A DNA stretch of 20,284 bases from Desulfobacterales bacterium (GCA_022361535.1 JAKSAU010000448.1:1-20284); one strand, 5' to 3'. Positions 1-8,285 are shown, numbered from the stretch's first letter. The notes: a model not told the origin generated them from the letters alone. Program-made: numbers and translations.

Positions 1-2
1 TT

Positions 3-1151
3 ATATTAGCCGGATCGCTTATGGAAGCAGCAGGTGTCTCCAAACGGCTGGTGAACCTGGCTGAATCTTTTGCCGGTCCCATGACAGGGGGGATTTCTTG
101 TGCCACGGTAATTGCCTGTATGTTCTTTGGCGCTATCTCAGGCTCAGGACCTGCTACAACTGCTGCTGTGGGTATGCTGATGATACCGGCCATGATGAAC
201 AGGGGATATGATAAAGGCTATGCTTCTGCTATCACAGCATCCTCAGGCGGCCTTGGGGTGGTAATACCGCCTTCTATTCCAATGGTTATTTTTGGGATTT
301 CGGGCATGAGTATTATGCCCCCGCCTGAAGCTGTTGCAAAATTCGGACAGTTCCAGACCGTGTCCATCCCCAAGCTTTTTGTAGCTGGTTTTTTCCCGGG
401 CCTTGTTATTTCGATCAGTTTAATGATCATGAACTATATCCTGTGCAAGAAATATGGGTACAAAGGATTAACCGATCGCTGGTCCATGTCAAAAATCGGC
501 CAGGCATTTAAGAGCGGATTTTGGGCGATCCTTGCCCCAATCGTTATCCTTGGCGGGATTTATTCAGGCATGTTTACTCCTACCGAATCCGCTATCGTTG
601 CTATCTTCTATACCCTGTTTGTCGGGTTTTTCATCCACCGGGAATTAAAGTTCAAGGCGATTATGAAAGCCCTTGAAACAACGACCTGGTTGACCGGCCG
701 GGTATTACTGATTCTATTTACTGCAACTGTTTTCGGTCGTCTGTTGGTTGAAAACCAGATTCCGGCCATTATTGCAAAGGCCATGTTGGATATCACAACC
801 AACCCATATCTTATCTGGGCCATGATCATATTTTTCCTGCTTTTTGTAGGTATGTTCATGGAGACCCTTGCCACCATTATGATACTGACACCAGTATTGT
901 TACCTGTAATGTATAATTTGGGAATTGACCCCATTCATTTTGGGATCGTGCTTGTTTGCTGCTGTGAGATTGGTTTCCAGACACCGCCATTGGGTGAGAA
1001 TCTATTTATTGCCTCAGGTATTGCTAATGTCACCATAGAAGAAATCTCCCTGAAAGCCATACCATTTTCAATTGTGGCAATGATTGCTGTGTTTATCATT
1101 GCCTATATACCTGAAATTTCGCTTTGGCTGCCAAGGCTGTTAGGGTATTAA
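3..1151 (+). CDS. TRAP transporter large permease (DctM-like), 5'-truncated by the window
   Basis: This is the C-terminal part, about 383 residues, of the large membrane subunit of a tripartite ATP-independent periplasmic (TRAP) transporter. The frame is open to the left edge and reads ILAGSLMEAAG across the first in-frame ATG (position 21), so the true start lies upstream. DctM proteins are usually about 430 residues, so roughly 45-50 are missing. What is seen: many hydrophobic segments, a Gly/Pro-rich stretch GGLGVVIPPSIPMVIFG, the GMFTPTESA motif, and a C-terminal FQTPPLGENLFIASGI segment, all typical of DctM. Known for the family: it works with a small DctQ subunit and a periplasmic binding protein, driven by a sodium or proton gradient, importing C4-dicarboxylates or other organic acids. 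Those partners would lie upstream, outside the window. The substrate cannot be read from this fragment. Confidence 0.93.
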   Translation: MLAGSLMEAAGVSKRLVNLAESFAGPMTGGISCATVIACMFFGAISGSGPATTAAVGMLMIPAMMNRGYDKGYASAITASSGGLGVVIPPSIPMVIFGISGMSIMPPPEAVAKFGQFQTVSIPKLFVAGFFPGLVISISLMIMNYILCKKYGYKGLTDRWSMSKIGQAFKSGFWAILAPIVILGGIYSGMFTPTESAIVAIFYTLFVGFFIHRELKFKAIMKALETTTWLTGRVLLILFTATVFGRLLVENQIPAIIAKAMLDITTNPYLIWAMIIFFLLFVGMFMETLATIMILTPVLLPVMYNLGIDPIHFGIVLVCCCEIGFQTPPLGENLFIASGIANVTIEEISLKAIPFSIVAMIAVFIIAYIPEISLWLPRLLGY

Positions 1152-1175
1152 TTTGACCACTTTGGTTTTAAACAT

Positions 1176-1213
1176 AACAGCCCTGCTTGACTTGGATGTC
1201 AAGCAGGGCTGTT
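1176..1213. terminator. Perfect 16-bp hairpin between convergent genes (bidirectional terminator)
   Basis: Left arm 1176-1191 (AACAGCCCTGCTTGAC) is fully complementary to right arm 1198-1213, with a 6-nt loop. A short T-run (1212-1215) follows on the plus strand. It sits between the TRAP gene stop (1151) and the stop of the minus-strand response regulator (1229), so it most likely ends both transcripts. The T-tail is short on both sides, but the stem is long and GC-rich. Confidence 0.85.
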
Positions 1214-1228
1214 TTGCCAAATATATAA

Positions 1229-3007
1229 TTACAAACCATATCTTTTAATCTTCCTGAAAAGGGTCTTTCTGTCCACTTTAAGGGCGTCAGCCACCTTTCC
1301 TTTTTTTCCTTTATAGGTTTTAAGCACCCTTGAAATATAGGTTTTTTCAAAACCTTCCACAGCCTGCTTGAGGCTTCTGTCGCTATCTGTGTTCCCCTTT
1401 GAGTCATCTCCTATACGAGACGGATCAAGAAAATCAAGTTCCCCTAAAACAAGGTATTGATACACCATATTCTGCAGCTGCCTGATGTTGCCAGGCCATG
1501 AATAAGACATAAGGGCCTCACTGATTTCGGGGGTGATTTTTAAGGTTTCATCACCTTTCGGGTAAGAGTTGAAAAAATGTTCAACAAGAAGTGGGATATC
1601 CTCTTTTCTTTCCTTTAACGGAGGCAGGGTGATTGGAATAATATGAACCCTGAAAAAGAAGTCTTCTCTAAGTCTTTTTTTACGAATTTGTTGTTGAAGA
1701 TCCCTGTTTGTGGCGCAGACAAAACGAATATCAGGTTTTTTTAGTTCTGTTCCGCCTACTGGTATATATCCGTTTCCATCCATTACCCTGAGCAGTTTAA
1801 CCTGCATGGATAAAGAGATTTCCCCAAGCTCATCAAGGAAAAGGGTGCCGCCGTCAGCCATATCAAGCACCCCTTTTTTATCAGTATCCGCCCCTGAAAA
1901 CGCTCCTTTTTTGTGTCCAAAAAACTCGCTTTCAAACAGGCTTTCCGGGATAGCTCCGCAATTGATGGGAACAAATGGTTTTTCATTCCTGTCGCTGTTT
2001 TTATGAATGGCTTTGGCAACAAGTTCTTTGCCGGTACCGGAGGGGCCGTAGATGATAACAGAATCATTGCACTCAGCAGATTTAAGAATCAGCTCATATA
2101 CTTTCTGCATAGCAGGCGACTTTCCCACAATATCCCCGAATTGCTCCCGGTTACTAATTTTTGACTTAAGTTGCCGGTTTTCCTGTGCAAGGGCAAGGGA
2201 TGCACGTTGTTTTTCAGTCACATCCGAGATAACACCTTCTGCTCCTTTAAGCACTCCGGCTCTATCATATACGCCGGTTCCCTGTTCAAGTACCCACTTT
2301 TCTTTTCCGGAAAGAGTCATGATCCTGTATAGCAATTCATAAGAGCTTTTCGCTGCAAGCGCAGTTCTCAGTTCATCTTCAACTCTTTTAATGTCAGCAG
2401 GATTTGTCATGACATCATAATGGCGCCCGGAAGAGTTCAAAAACGTTTCCGGATCAATTCCTGTGAGTTGGAAACATCCGTCACTGACAAAATCCATTTG
2501 CCACTGGCCGTCAAATTTAGCGTGGTAAACCATACCCGGTAGATTGGCAATCAACGCATCTAACTGCCTGCTTTTTTCTGCCAAAGCCCGCTTTATGATC
2601 TTATTTTTATCTTCAAGATCCAAGTTCATCTGACGCAGGGTCAGGTGAGTATCGACCCTGGCAAGAACCTCAGAGGCATGAAAAGGTCTTGTTATATAGT
2701 CCACAGCGCCCAGTTCGAATCCCCGGGTTTTGTGTTCTGTCTCTTCCATTGCTGTGATAAAGATAACTGGAATTTCTGCAGTGACAGGATCTAACTTAAG
2801 ACGTTTGCAAACTTCGAATCCATCCATTTCCGGCATCAGGATGTCCAGCAAAATCAGGTCAACTGGCTGATTTTTTGCACGTTCAAGTGCAGTTAGTCCA
2901 TCTTTTGCAACTGTCAGCCGATACTGGTCCTTTAAGGTCGCGGCAAGAATGTCGATATTGGTCGCCGTATCATCTACAATCATTATCAGGCTGTTGGCCG
3001 ATCTCAT
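1229..3007 (-). CDS. Sigma-54-dependent response regulator (REC-PAS-AAA+-Fis)
   Basis: 592-residue NtrC-family transcription activator. Domains seen in order: receiver (about 5-120) with phospho-acceptor Asp55 in LILLDILMPEMDG; a coiled linker (125-150); one PAS domain (about 150-268); AAA+ sigma-54 activation domain (about 290-520) with Walker A GPSGTGKE 321-328, the sigma-54 contact loop as GAFSGA (368-373, Ser for the usual Thr), Walker B LFLDELGE 389-396, sensor ATNRDL and the REDFFFR arginine-finger region; and a C-terminal Fis-type helix-turn-helix (about 556-590). Odd point: the near-invariant receiver Lys before Pro-Phe is Arg (YITRPF, Arg107). The ATG overlaps the kinase stop (ATGA, 3004-3007), with AGGAAA just upstream, so the pair is translationally coupled. 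It should hydrolyse ATP to open sigma-54 promoters when phosphorylated. Targets are not visible; the convergent TRAP transporter is a guess. Confidence 0.95.
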   Translation of the reverse strand: MRSANSLIMIVDDTATNIDILAATLKDQYRLTVAKDGLTALERAKNQPVDLILLDILMPEMDGFEVCKRLKLDPVTAEIPVIFITAMEETEHKTRGFELGAVDYITRPFHASEVLARVDTHLTLRQMNLDLEDKNKIIKRALAEKSRQLDALIANLPGMVYHAKFDGQWQMDFVSDGCFQLTGIDPETFLNSSGRHYDVMTNPADIKRVEDELRTALAAKSSYELLYRIMTLSGKEKWVLEQGTGVYDRAGVLKGAEGVISDVTEKQRASLALAQENRQLKSKISNREQFGDIVGKSPAMQKVYELILKSAECNDSVIIYGPSGTGKELVAKAIHKNSDRNEKPFVPINCGAIPESLFESEFFGHKKGAFSGADTDKKGVLDMADGGTLFLDELGEISLSMQVKLLRVMDGNGYIPVGGTELKKPDIRFVCATNRDLQQQIRKKRLREDFFFRVHIIPITLPPLKERKEDIPLLVEHFFNSYPKGDETLKITPEISEALMSYSWPGNIRQLQNMVYQYLVLGELDFLDPSRIGDDSKGNTDSDRSLKQAVEGFEKTYISRVLKTYKGKKGKVADALKVDRKTLFRKIKRYGL

Positions 3008-6000
3008 TTGGTTTTTCCTGTTAAAAGGGATTGAAATTTTTTAACTTGCTGCCTGGCTAAGTCATGGTCATGGGCTGCTATATATCCGTTTATGGTGCCG
3101 ACCATATCATCGCTACAGCAGGATTCAAGCTCTTTGCCCAACAGTTCTAACTCTCCAAGTTCAGGAAAAGCTAAAGCTTTTTCAAGTTTGGAAAGCACGG
3201 TCAAGGCCTCTTTACTTTCTGACTTTCTATTGCTTTCTGGCGTCTTATTGGAAGACTTTGTATTTTCTAAAGCCAAAGTGCGAATGGAGGCTAAAACAAT
3301 TGTCAGTTCATTTTCCAGTTTTCTAAGTTTTTGATGGTCAAACAAAGGCAGAGCATCATTTGATTTTCCAATTACTTCCAGTTTACGGGCCACTTCACTT
3401 AGATCCGTTGCTCCGATACCTAAAGCGCTGCCCTTAAGACTGTGGGATAGCCTGATGAAGTTTTGTTTTTCCCCGTTTTTCCAAGCTGTTTCAATGGCCT
3501 CAATATCGGACTCATGATTCATAAAAAATGTGTTTAAAATATGCAGATACTTGTCGGTGCTTACACCAAGTTGCTTCATGGTTGTCTCTATTTCAATACC
3601 TGGAATTACTCTTGGCAATCCGGCTGAAAGGAAAGCTTGGGGGCGATAATCATTATTCTCATCAGTAAAGTCTGACTGGTCAGAATCAAGAGTTTTTTCC
3701 GGGATTTCTCGAATCAGGGTTTTAAACAGTTTGTCTTGATCTACCGGTTTTGAAATATATCCATTCATGCCGGAAGCCATGCATTTATCCTCATCGTCTT
3801 TCAAGGTATGCGCAGTCATGGCAATAATCGGCAGTTCACATTTGTCTTTTTGGAGCCGGATAAACCGGGTGGCCTCAAACCCGTCCATTTCAGGCATCTG
3901 CAAATCCATAAGGACAGCATCAAAGTGGTCATTTTGCACAGCCGCAACCGCTTGTTCTCCGGTTTTTGCAAGAACGGTATTTATTTGGGCAAGCTCAAGA
4001 ACGGCAAGAATTATTTCTTGATTAGTTGGTGTGTCTTCTGCAACAAGAATCTTTTTGCCCGCAAGTTTAGACCTATAAAGGGGCAGGGAACCTGCATGAT
4101 CGGACAAGGTGTCTGAACGGGATGCGTCTGACTTGTTTGACAATGTTAAAGGGATGGTGAACACAAAGCTGCTGCCTGTTTCAGGGGAGCTTTCAACACT
4201 GATTGTCCCTTCCATCATCTCTATGAGTTGGCCGCAGATACTAAGCCCTAGTCCGGACCCACCATATTTTCTAGTTGTTGAGGCATCTACCTGGGAAAAA
4301 GGTGTGAACAAGAGTTCCTGGTGTTCCGGACGTATACCGATACCTGAATCTTTGACTTGGAATTCCAAGAAAACCCTGTCGGTTTTATGAATACAAGGCT
4401 CACCTGATATGGCAATATTTATACTTCCTCCCCGATCAGTAAATTTTACTGCATTACTCAGCAGGTTGGTTAAAATTTGCTGTATTCTAAAAGAATCTCC
4501 CTTTAGATGAACCGGTGTTCCAGGGACCATATCTATATTAAAACGGATGTCTTTTTCAGCAATTTTTTGTTTGAACAGGTTGGAGATCCTATTAATCAAG
4601 AGATTTAATTCAAAAGGATGAACTTCAATTTCCAGTTTGCCTGCCTCAATTTTTGAAAAATCCAGTATATCATCTATGACCCCAAGCAGAGCATGGCCGG
4701 ATGTTCTAATAATTTTGATATACCGGGCAATTTTGTTGGGTAATGATTCATGCATAACCAACTCTGAGGCCGAGATCACTCCGCTCAACGGGGTACGGAT
4801 TTCATGGCTCATGTTGGCAAGAAAATGACTTTTTGCCTTGGTTGCAGCATCAGCAGCTTCCTTAGCCTGGTTTAGCTCCCGGTTGGTGTGCCGAAGCTCG
4901 GCTGTTCGTTCACGAACCCGCTTTTCAAGTTCATTATAGGCGGATCGTAAGGCTCGTTGGGCTTTTACGCGTTCAGTGATATTATGTATGGACCCGATGA
5001 TTTTTTGGGGAGATCCCTTGTCATCCAGTATCATCAAAGAGTTCATTGAGCAGTTAAGTTGTTGACCATCCGGGCAAATCATTAAGGTCTCATGGTCATT
5101 CAGCCGTCCCTTTTTAATAGATTTTTCAAGCATGGCTTCAAATTCATCAGGGTCAACAAACATCGGTGACATAGATTGGCCCAACAGTGTATGCCGTTTA
5201 TAGCCGAAAACCTTTTCAACAGACGGGGATATCTCTAGTACCCGCCCCTCGGGAAGAATTTCATAGTACACATCCTGTATATTGCGGAAAATACTTTTAT
5301 ATTTTTCTTCGCTTTCCCGTAATGCCAGCTCCATCTGGGTTCGTTGAATCAGTTCACGGTTAAGCTTCTCGGTTCTATGGGTTACCTGACGCTGAAGCGA
5401 CCTGTTCCAGATGATGATGGCAATCAGGCCAAAAAGTACAAGAGCAATTCCTGGGAAAACGATCCTTGTCACCCATTTGAGATAGTCCGGCTTAGTGAAT
5501 TCAAGGCTGATCCATTTACGCAGAATGGTTTTTTTCTGCTCCTGTGTTGTCTGGTCCAATACCTTGTTGATTATTTCTTTGAGTTGGGGCGTGTTTTTGT
5601 TTATTGCAAATGAGATATCAAGCACGGATACGGTTTCACCGGAGATTTTTAAATTGGAAATGCCAAGACGTTCAATATGGTGAGATGCGGTTGCCAAATA
5701 TCCCACCATGGCGTCAGACATACCAAACGAAACTTTTTTAAGGGCTGCACCGATATCCTGTGCCGGACTTAAGCTTAGTTCCGGATGTGAGGTTTCGAGT
5801 ATATCTTTCCAAATATAGTTATGGACAACCGTAACCTTCATCCCTTTGAGCTTTTCCAAAGACATGGGTTCGGTAACATCTTTTCTGACAATTATCACAC
5901 CTGAAAGCCAGGCATAGGGGTGAGTAAAGTCCATAAACTGCCGTCTTTGTTCAGATGCGACAGCAGCTCCTAACATGTGTATTTCCCCTGCCTTTATCCT

Positions 6001-6330
6001 TTCTAAACTCTGCTCCCATGAATGCTCATGATCAAATTCGAACACAAGGCCTGTTTTTTCACTTACCAGGGAAAGAAAATCAGCGGTTACCCCTATGTAG
6101 TTTTTGTTTTCATCCAAATCTTCAATGGGGGCAAAATCCAGATCAACACCAACAGTAATAACAGGATTCTGCTCTATCCAATCAAGATCCTGCTGAGTCA
6201 GGGCAAATGGTTTAGGGGCAGTTGTAGAGACAGGTTCTTTTTTTGAGAGGGTTGTATAAACCATTAATACGGCCAGGATGGCCGCAACAAGAACTAAACT
6301 ATACCGATACTTGAGCAATAATCGTTTCAC
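3004..6330 (-). CDS. Membrane hybrid sensor histidine kinase (SBP_bac_3-PAS-HisKA-HATPase-REC-HPt)
   Basis: 1108-residue kinase. Seen in order: N-terminal membrane anchor (about 11-28); a periplasmic domain like family-3 solute-binding proteins (about 45-278; ITVGVDLDFAPIE, MDFTHPYAWLSG); a second membrane segment (about 288-308); coiled coil; PAS (about 342-455); HisKA with His509 in MSHEIRTPLSG; HATPase_c with N-box Asn626, DSGIGI 661-666 and GGSGLGLSI 690-698; receiver with Asp809 and Lys861; HPt with His963 in LSHSLKGSALG; and a 60-70-residue helical tail. Asp809 and His963 complete an internal phosphorelay, presumably ending on the receiver of the overlapping sigma-54 activator. The start codon is GTG (6330-6328) with no clear ribosome site; the frame stays open upstream but offers no better start. 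The ligand is probably a small solute (amino or organic acid) bound directly in the periplasm; this is inference from the sensor family. Confidence 0.95.
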   Translation of the reverse strand: MKRLLLKYRYSLVLVAAILAVLMVYTTLSKKEPVSTTAPKPFALTQQDLDWIEQNPVITVGVDLDFAPIEDLDENKNYIGVTADFLSLVSEKTGLVFEFDHEHSWEQSLERIKAGEIHMLGAAVASEQRRQFMDFTHPYAWLSGVIIVRKDVTEPMSLEKLKGMKVTVVHNYIWKDILETSHPELSLSPAQDIGAALKKVSFGMSDAMVGYLATASHHIERLGISNLKISGETVSVLDISFAINKNTPQLKEIINKVLDQTTQEQKKTILRKWISLEFTKPDYLKWVTRIVFPGIALVLFGLIAIIIWNRSLQRQVTHRTEKLNRELIQRTQMELALRESEEKYKSIFRNIQDVYYEILPEGRVLEISPSVEKVFGYKRHTLLGQSMSPMFVDPDEFEAMLEKSIKKGRLNDHETLMICPDGQQLNCSMNSLMILDDKGSPQKIIGSIHNITERVKAQRALRSAYNELEKRVRERTAELRHTNRELNQAKEAADAATKAKSHFLANMSHEIRTPLSGVISASELVMHESLPNKIARYIKIIRTSGHALLGVIDDILDFSKIEAGKLEIEVHPFELNLLINRISNLFKQKIAEKDIRFNIDMVPGTPVHLKGDSFRIQQILTNLLSNAVKFTDRGGSINIAISGEPCIHKTDRVFLEFQVKDSGIGIRPEHQELLFTPFSQVDASTTRKYGGSGLGLSICGQLIEMMEGTISVESSPETGSSFVFTIPLTLSNKSDASRSDTLSDHAGSLPLYRSKLAGKKILVAEDTPTNQEIILAVLELAQINTVLAKTGEQAVAAVQNDHFDAVLMDLQMPEMDGFEATRFIRLQKDKCELPIIAMTAHTLKDDEDKCMASGMNGYISKPVDQDKLFKTLIREIPEKTLDSDQSDFTDENNDYRPQAFLSAGLPRVIPGIEIETTMKQLGVSTDKYLHILNTFFMNHESDIEAIETAWKNGEKQNFIRLSHSLKGSALGIGATDLSEVARKLEVIGKSNDALPLFDHQKLRKLENELTIVLASIRTLALENTKSSNKTPESNRKSESKEALTVLSKLEKALAFPELGELELLGKELESCCSDDMVGTINGYIAAHDHDLARQQVKKFQSLLTGKTK

Positions 6331-6481
6331 CCGGCAATAATATCTTAAACCACCTTTATTTTCAATGTTTACAGACCGGCACTTTGGGCCATTCGTGTGA
6401 AACCACCGGATCTGTTATTACGGAAATGAATGCTGCCTTTTTACGTGATGGCAGCCACTCAATCCCTACTTGCGTGAATTA

Positions 6482-6665
6482 TAGTAATTCTCAAAATAAA
6501 TTTCCGATTGTCCCTGGTGAACAAGGGCATCCCATATACAAACACCGGCCCGTTTATTCTAAGAAGCGGCTGCCGAATTTTCTTTAAAAACCCGCCTGAT
6601 GCCGTCTTCTTAGAACAAACGAGCCTAAGTGCTCAAACGATCAATATCATCACTTGAGAATACTA
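6482..6665 (+). repeat. Structured intergenic repeat, copy A (core 6539-6632), MITE-like ends
   Basis: The 94-nt core aligns end to end with a 92-nt core on the opposite strand at 8192-8283, needing only two 1-nt gaps. The core folds into a long stem: 5' arm about 6547-6566 pairs with 3' arm about 6606-6625 around a conserved interior that holds CGGCTGCCG and TGATGCC. Arm bases differ between the copies but stay paired (see the finding). The locus is bracketed by near-complementary ends, TAGTAATTCTCAA (6482-6494) and TTGAGAATACTA (6654-6665), as in a small transposable element. The outer limits are inference; the core is directly seen. Confidence 0.7.
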
Positions 6666-6793
6666 CCGACAATTAATATCCCGGTACTATCAAGGAACAT
6701 AGTTTTGAAAACTGTTATAGACCTGATCAGCAATCAACCATTGAAACCAATCAAATGAGTTTAAAGCAGATAAAAAAATATTCATTGCCGACC

Positions 6794-6822
6794 TTGAAAC
6801 TCACTGTTTTGATTATCATTAT
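6794..6822 (+). promoter_or_regulatory. Probable sigma-70 promoter of the usp gene
   Basis: TTGAAA (6794-6799) and CATTAT (6817-6822) are separated by 17 nt. The expected transcript start, near 6829, lies about 30 nt before the ATG at 6859 and leaves room for the strong AAGGAGG ribosome site at 6844-6850. The match to consensus is moderate (5/6 and 4/6). Confidence 0.5.
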
Positions 6823-6858
6823 GTACATAACGATCCCTTTAAATAAGGAGGCTTCAAG

Positions 6859-7344
6859 ATGAAACCTAATATCGATACCATTCTTTTTTCCACAGACTTG
6901 TCAGATTCCGCTAAATATGCATTTGGATATGCCGTAGATCTGGCTGAAAAATACAATGCAGATATCCAGATTGTTCATGTACTGGAGAATTTTAGCCGCT
7001 CAAGTGAAATACAGATCAGCGAGGTGCTTGGCCCTGAGCAGTGGCAAAAGCTCCAGGATGAAAAACAGGAAGGGCTCAAACAAAAAATCAGAGAGCGGGT
7101 TCATACTTTTTGCACCGCCGCAGCACCGGATGATACCACATGCGAGCTTTTGTTTACCGATGTACATATTAAAAGAGGGCTTGCCTGGGAGGAAATATTG
7201 GAAACTGCTCATACCCTCAATGTTGATATGATTATCATGGGAACCCATGGGTACTCAGCAATTAAAGACGCCTTGATCGGCGGTACTGCCCGAAAAGTTG
7301 TCAGAAGAAGCAAAATCCCGGTTTTAACGGTACGTATGCCTTAA
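6859..7344 (+). CDS. Universal stress protein (UspA family)
   Basis: 161-residue single-domain Usp. Seen: the N-terminal ILFSTDLSDSA strand-turn with the conserved acidic residue (Asp13); a central helix rich in charged residues; and the C-terminal nucleotide loop GTHG (128-131), nine residues, then GGTA (141-144), ending with the IPVLTVR strand. The loop fits the G-2x-G-9x-G pattern of ATP-binding Usps, but the Ser/Thr expected at 142 is Gly with Thr at 143, so ATP binding is likely but not certain. Usps are small cytoplasmic dimers made in stress and growth arrest. AAGGAGG lies 8 nt before the ATG, a very strong ribosome site. The gene stands alone, with its own promoter and a weak hairpin after it. 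Confidence 0.93.
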   Translation: MKPNIDTILFSTDLSDSAKYAFGYAVDLAEKYNADIQIVHVLENFSRSSEIQISEVLGPEQWQKLQDEKQEGLKQKIRERVHTFCTAAAPDDTTCELLFTDVHIKRGLAWEEILETAHTLNVDMIIMGTHGYSAIKDALIGGTARKVVRRSKIPVLTVRMP

Positions 7345-7395
7345 CGTGCTAGGGAATATAAAACCAGAACCCTGATCTATAAACATTTTAGAAAG

Positions 7396-7425
7396 AGGTT
7401 CCCCTATAGTGGGAGGACCTATTTT
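7396..7425 (+). terminator. Weak terminator-like hairpin after usp
   Basis: AGGTTCCCC and GGGAGGACCT (7396-7420) form an imperfect stem with one mismatch and some G-U pairs, followed by ATTTT. It lies about 50 nt past the usp stop. The short T-run makes it a weak candidate. Confidence 0.35.
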
Positions 7426-7450
7426 GGCTTTGTGTCCAGGCATGGCGCGC

Positions 7451-7488
7451 AAATAAAAAACCCCGGATAACTAAATCATATCCGGGGT
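7451..7488 (-). terminator. Rho-independent terminator of the ybaK-like gene
   Basis: A perfect 10-bp stem, ACCCCGGATA (7460-7469) with TATCCGGGGT (7479-7488), has a 9-nt loop. Read on the minus strand it is followed by TTTTTTATT, the classic U-tail, so it terminates leftward transcription from the gene ending at 7593. It lies about 105 nt past that stop. Confidence 0.8.
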
Positions 7489-7592
7489 GAAAAATACCGC
7501 AGTTTTATAAAAAATCACGGTGAGCCAATCTGGCAGCCTTTAATCAAATAGTCGAGCCACAAAGAAATCCTATTGATCTTGTTTACCAAATA

Positions 7593-8057
7593 TTAATATT
7601 TGCAAACATCTATCCATGCTTTGCAATTGGAATATTTTTCAAGCTCGTCGATTGTAAGCCGTATTGAAGAATACTTGTCTCCTGCAGCCGGGATAACCTC
7701 AGTATGTTTTTTAAGTGATATGTCCAGGTATACATCCATGGGCTGTTTTAATCCAAAAGGACAAACACCGCCAATGGCGTGGCCGGTAAACTCTAATGCC
7801 TCGTCTTTGTTGAGCATTTTTGCCTTTTTGGAAAAATATCCTTTGTATTTTTTGTTGTCGATTTTGGCCTGTCCGGCAACAACAATTAAAATAGGGGTAT
7901 CATCAATTTTAAAAGACAGGGTTTTACCTATTTGATCCGGATCAACCCCATGTACCTGAGCCGCTTCCTGCACAGTAGCTGTAGAATTGTCTAACGTCAT
8001 AACACGATGATTCATATCAAAGGCGGAAAAATATTCGATAACTGCTTCAACTGACAT
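7593..8057 (-). CDS. YbaK/EbsC-family aminoacyl-tRNA deacylase
   Basis: 154-residue protein of the YbaK / ProX / INS superfamily. Known for the family: trans-editing enzymes that hydrolyse mischarged tRNA, for example Cys-tRNA(Pro) or Ala-tRNA(Pro). Seen: KTLSFK (45-50), whose Lys45 matches the substrate-binding lysine of Haemophilus YbaK; ILIVVAGQAKID; and the hallmark GGVCPFGL (96-103). Length matches the family (about 155). An AAGGA ribosome site precedes the ATG. Which tRNA it edits cannot be told from sequence alone. It is a lone gene with a clear downstream terminator, and one copy of the structured repeat lies 135 nt upstream in the same orientation. Confidence 0.88.
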   Translation of the reverse strand: MSVEAVIEYFSAFDMNHRVMTLDNSTATVQEAAQVHGVDPDQIGKTLSFKIDDTPILIVVAGQAKIDNKKYKGYFSKKAKMLNKDEALEFTGHAIGGVCPFGLKQPMDVYLDISLKKHTEVIPAAGDKYSSIRLTIDELEKYSNCKAWIDVCKY

Positions 8058-8170
8058 TTTTAAATCCTTAAAAGTTAAGTTACGATCAATGTATAGCTTT
8101 CTTACATATCCTTGATGATTTTAAGAAAGATTGAATCGAAGGTATATTGAATATATCCATTAAAGCAAGT

Positions 8171-8285
8171 CTCAAAATAAATTTCCTATTGGCACCTAGG
8201 TTTGTTTGTCCTGGAAAAAGGCATCATGCGTATTTTTGTAAAAAATGCGGCAGCCGTTTCCAGGATAAACAAACCGGTATTTGAG
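8171..8285 (-). repeat. Structured intergenic repeat, copy B (core 8192-8283)
   Basis: This is the reverse-strand partner of the core at 6539-6632. On the minus strand the stem arms GGTTTGTTTATCCTGGAAA and TTTCCAGGACAAACAAACC pair over 19 positions with a single A-C mismatch, at the same place as in copy A. The block at 8170-8191 (TCTCAAAATAAATTTCC then TATTG) is nearly identical to 6489-6510, with one mismatch in 22, but lies on the same strand in both places, so the flank is inverted relative to the core. Ends CTCAAA and TTTGAG are complementary. Confidence 0.7.

Larger units (their letters stand above)
6331..6858. other. Intergenic region between divergent kinase and usp genes
   Basis: A 528-nt spacer with no convincing gene. 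It holds the promoter side of the kinase operon, a structured repeat element (6482-6665), and a probable sigma-70 promoter for the stress-protein gene (6794-6822). A 67-codon frame opening with TTG at 6384 runs through the repeat and has no ribosome site, so I do not count it. A small extra hairpin is visible near 6431-6455 (GCTGCC ... GGCAGC). Confidence 0.6.

Noticed and set aside
6384..6587. 67-codon plus-strand frame starting with TTG
   Set aside because: No ribosome site, no recognisable protein features, and it runs through the covarying structured repeat, which explains the lack of stops better.
8189..8206. Possible sigma-54 promoter (TTGGCAC ...)
   Set aside because: The -24 half matches but the -12 position has TG instead of GC, it reads away from the nearest gene's direction, and it falls on the edge of repeat copy B.
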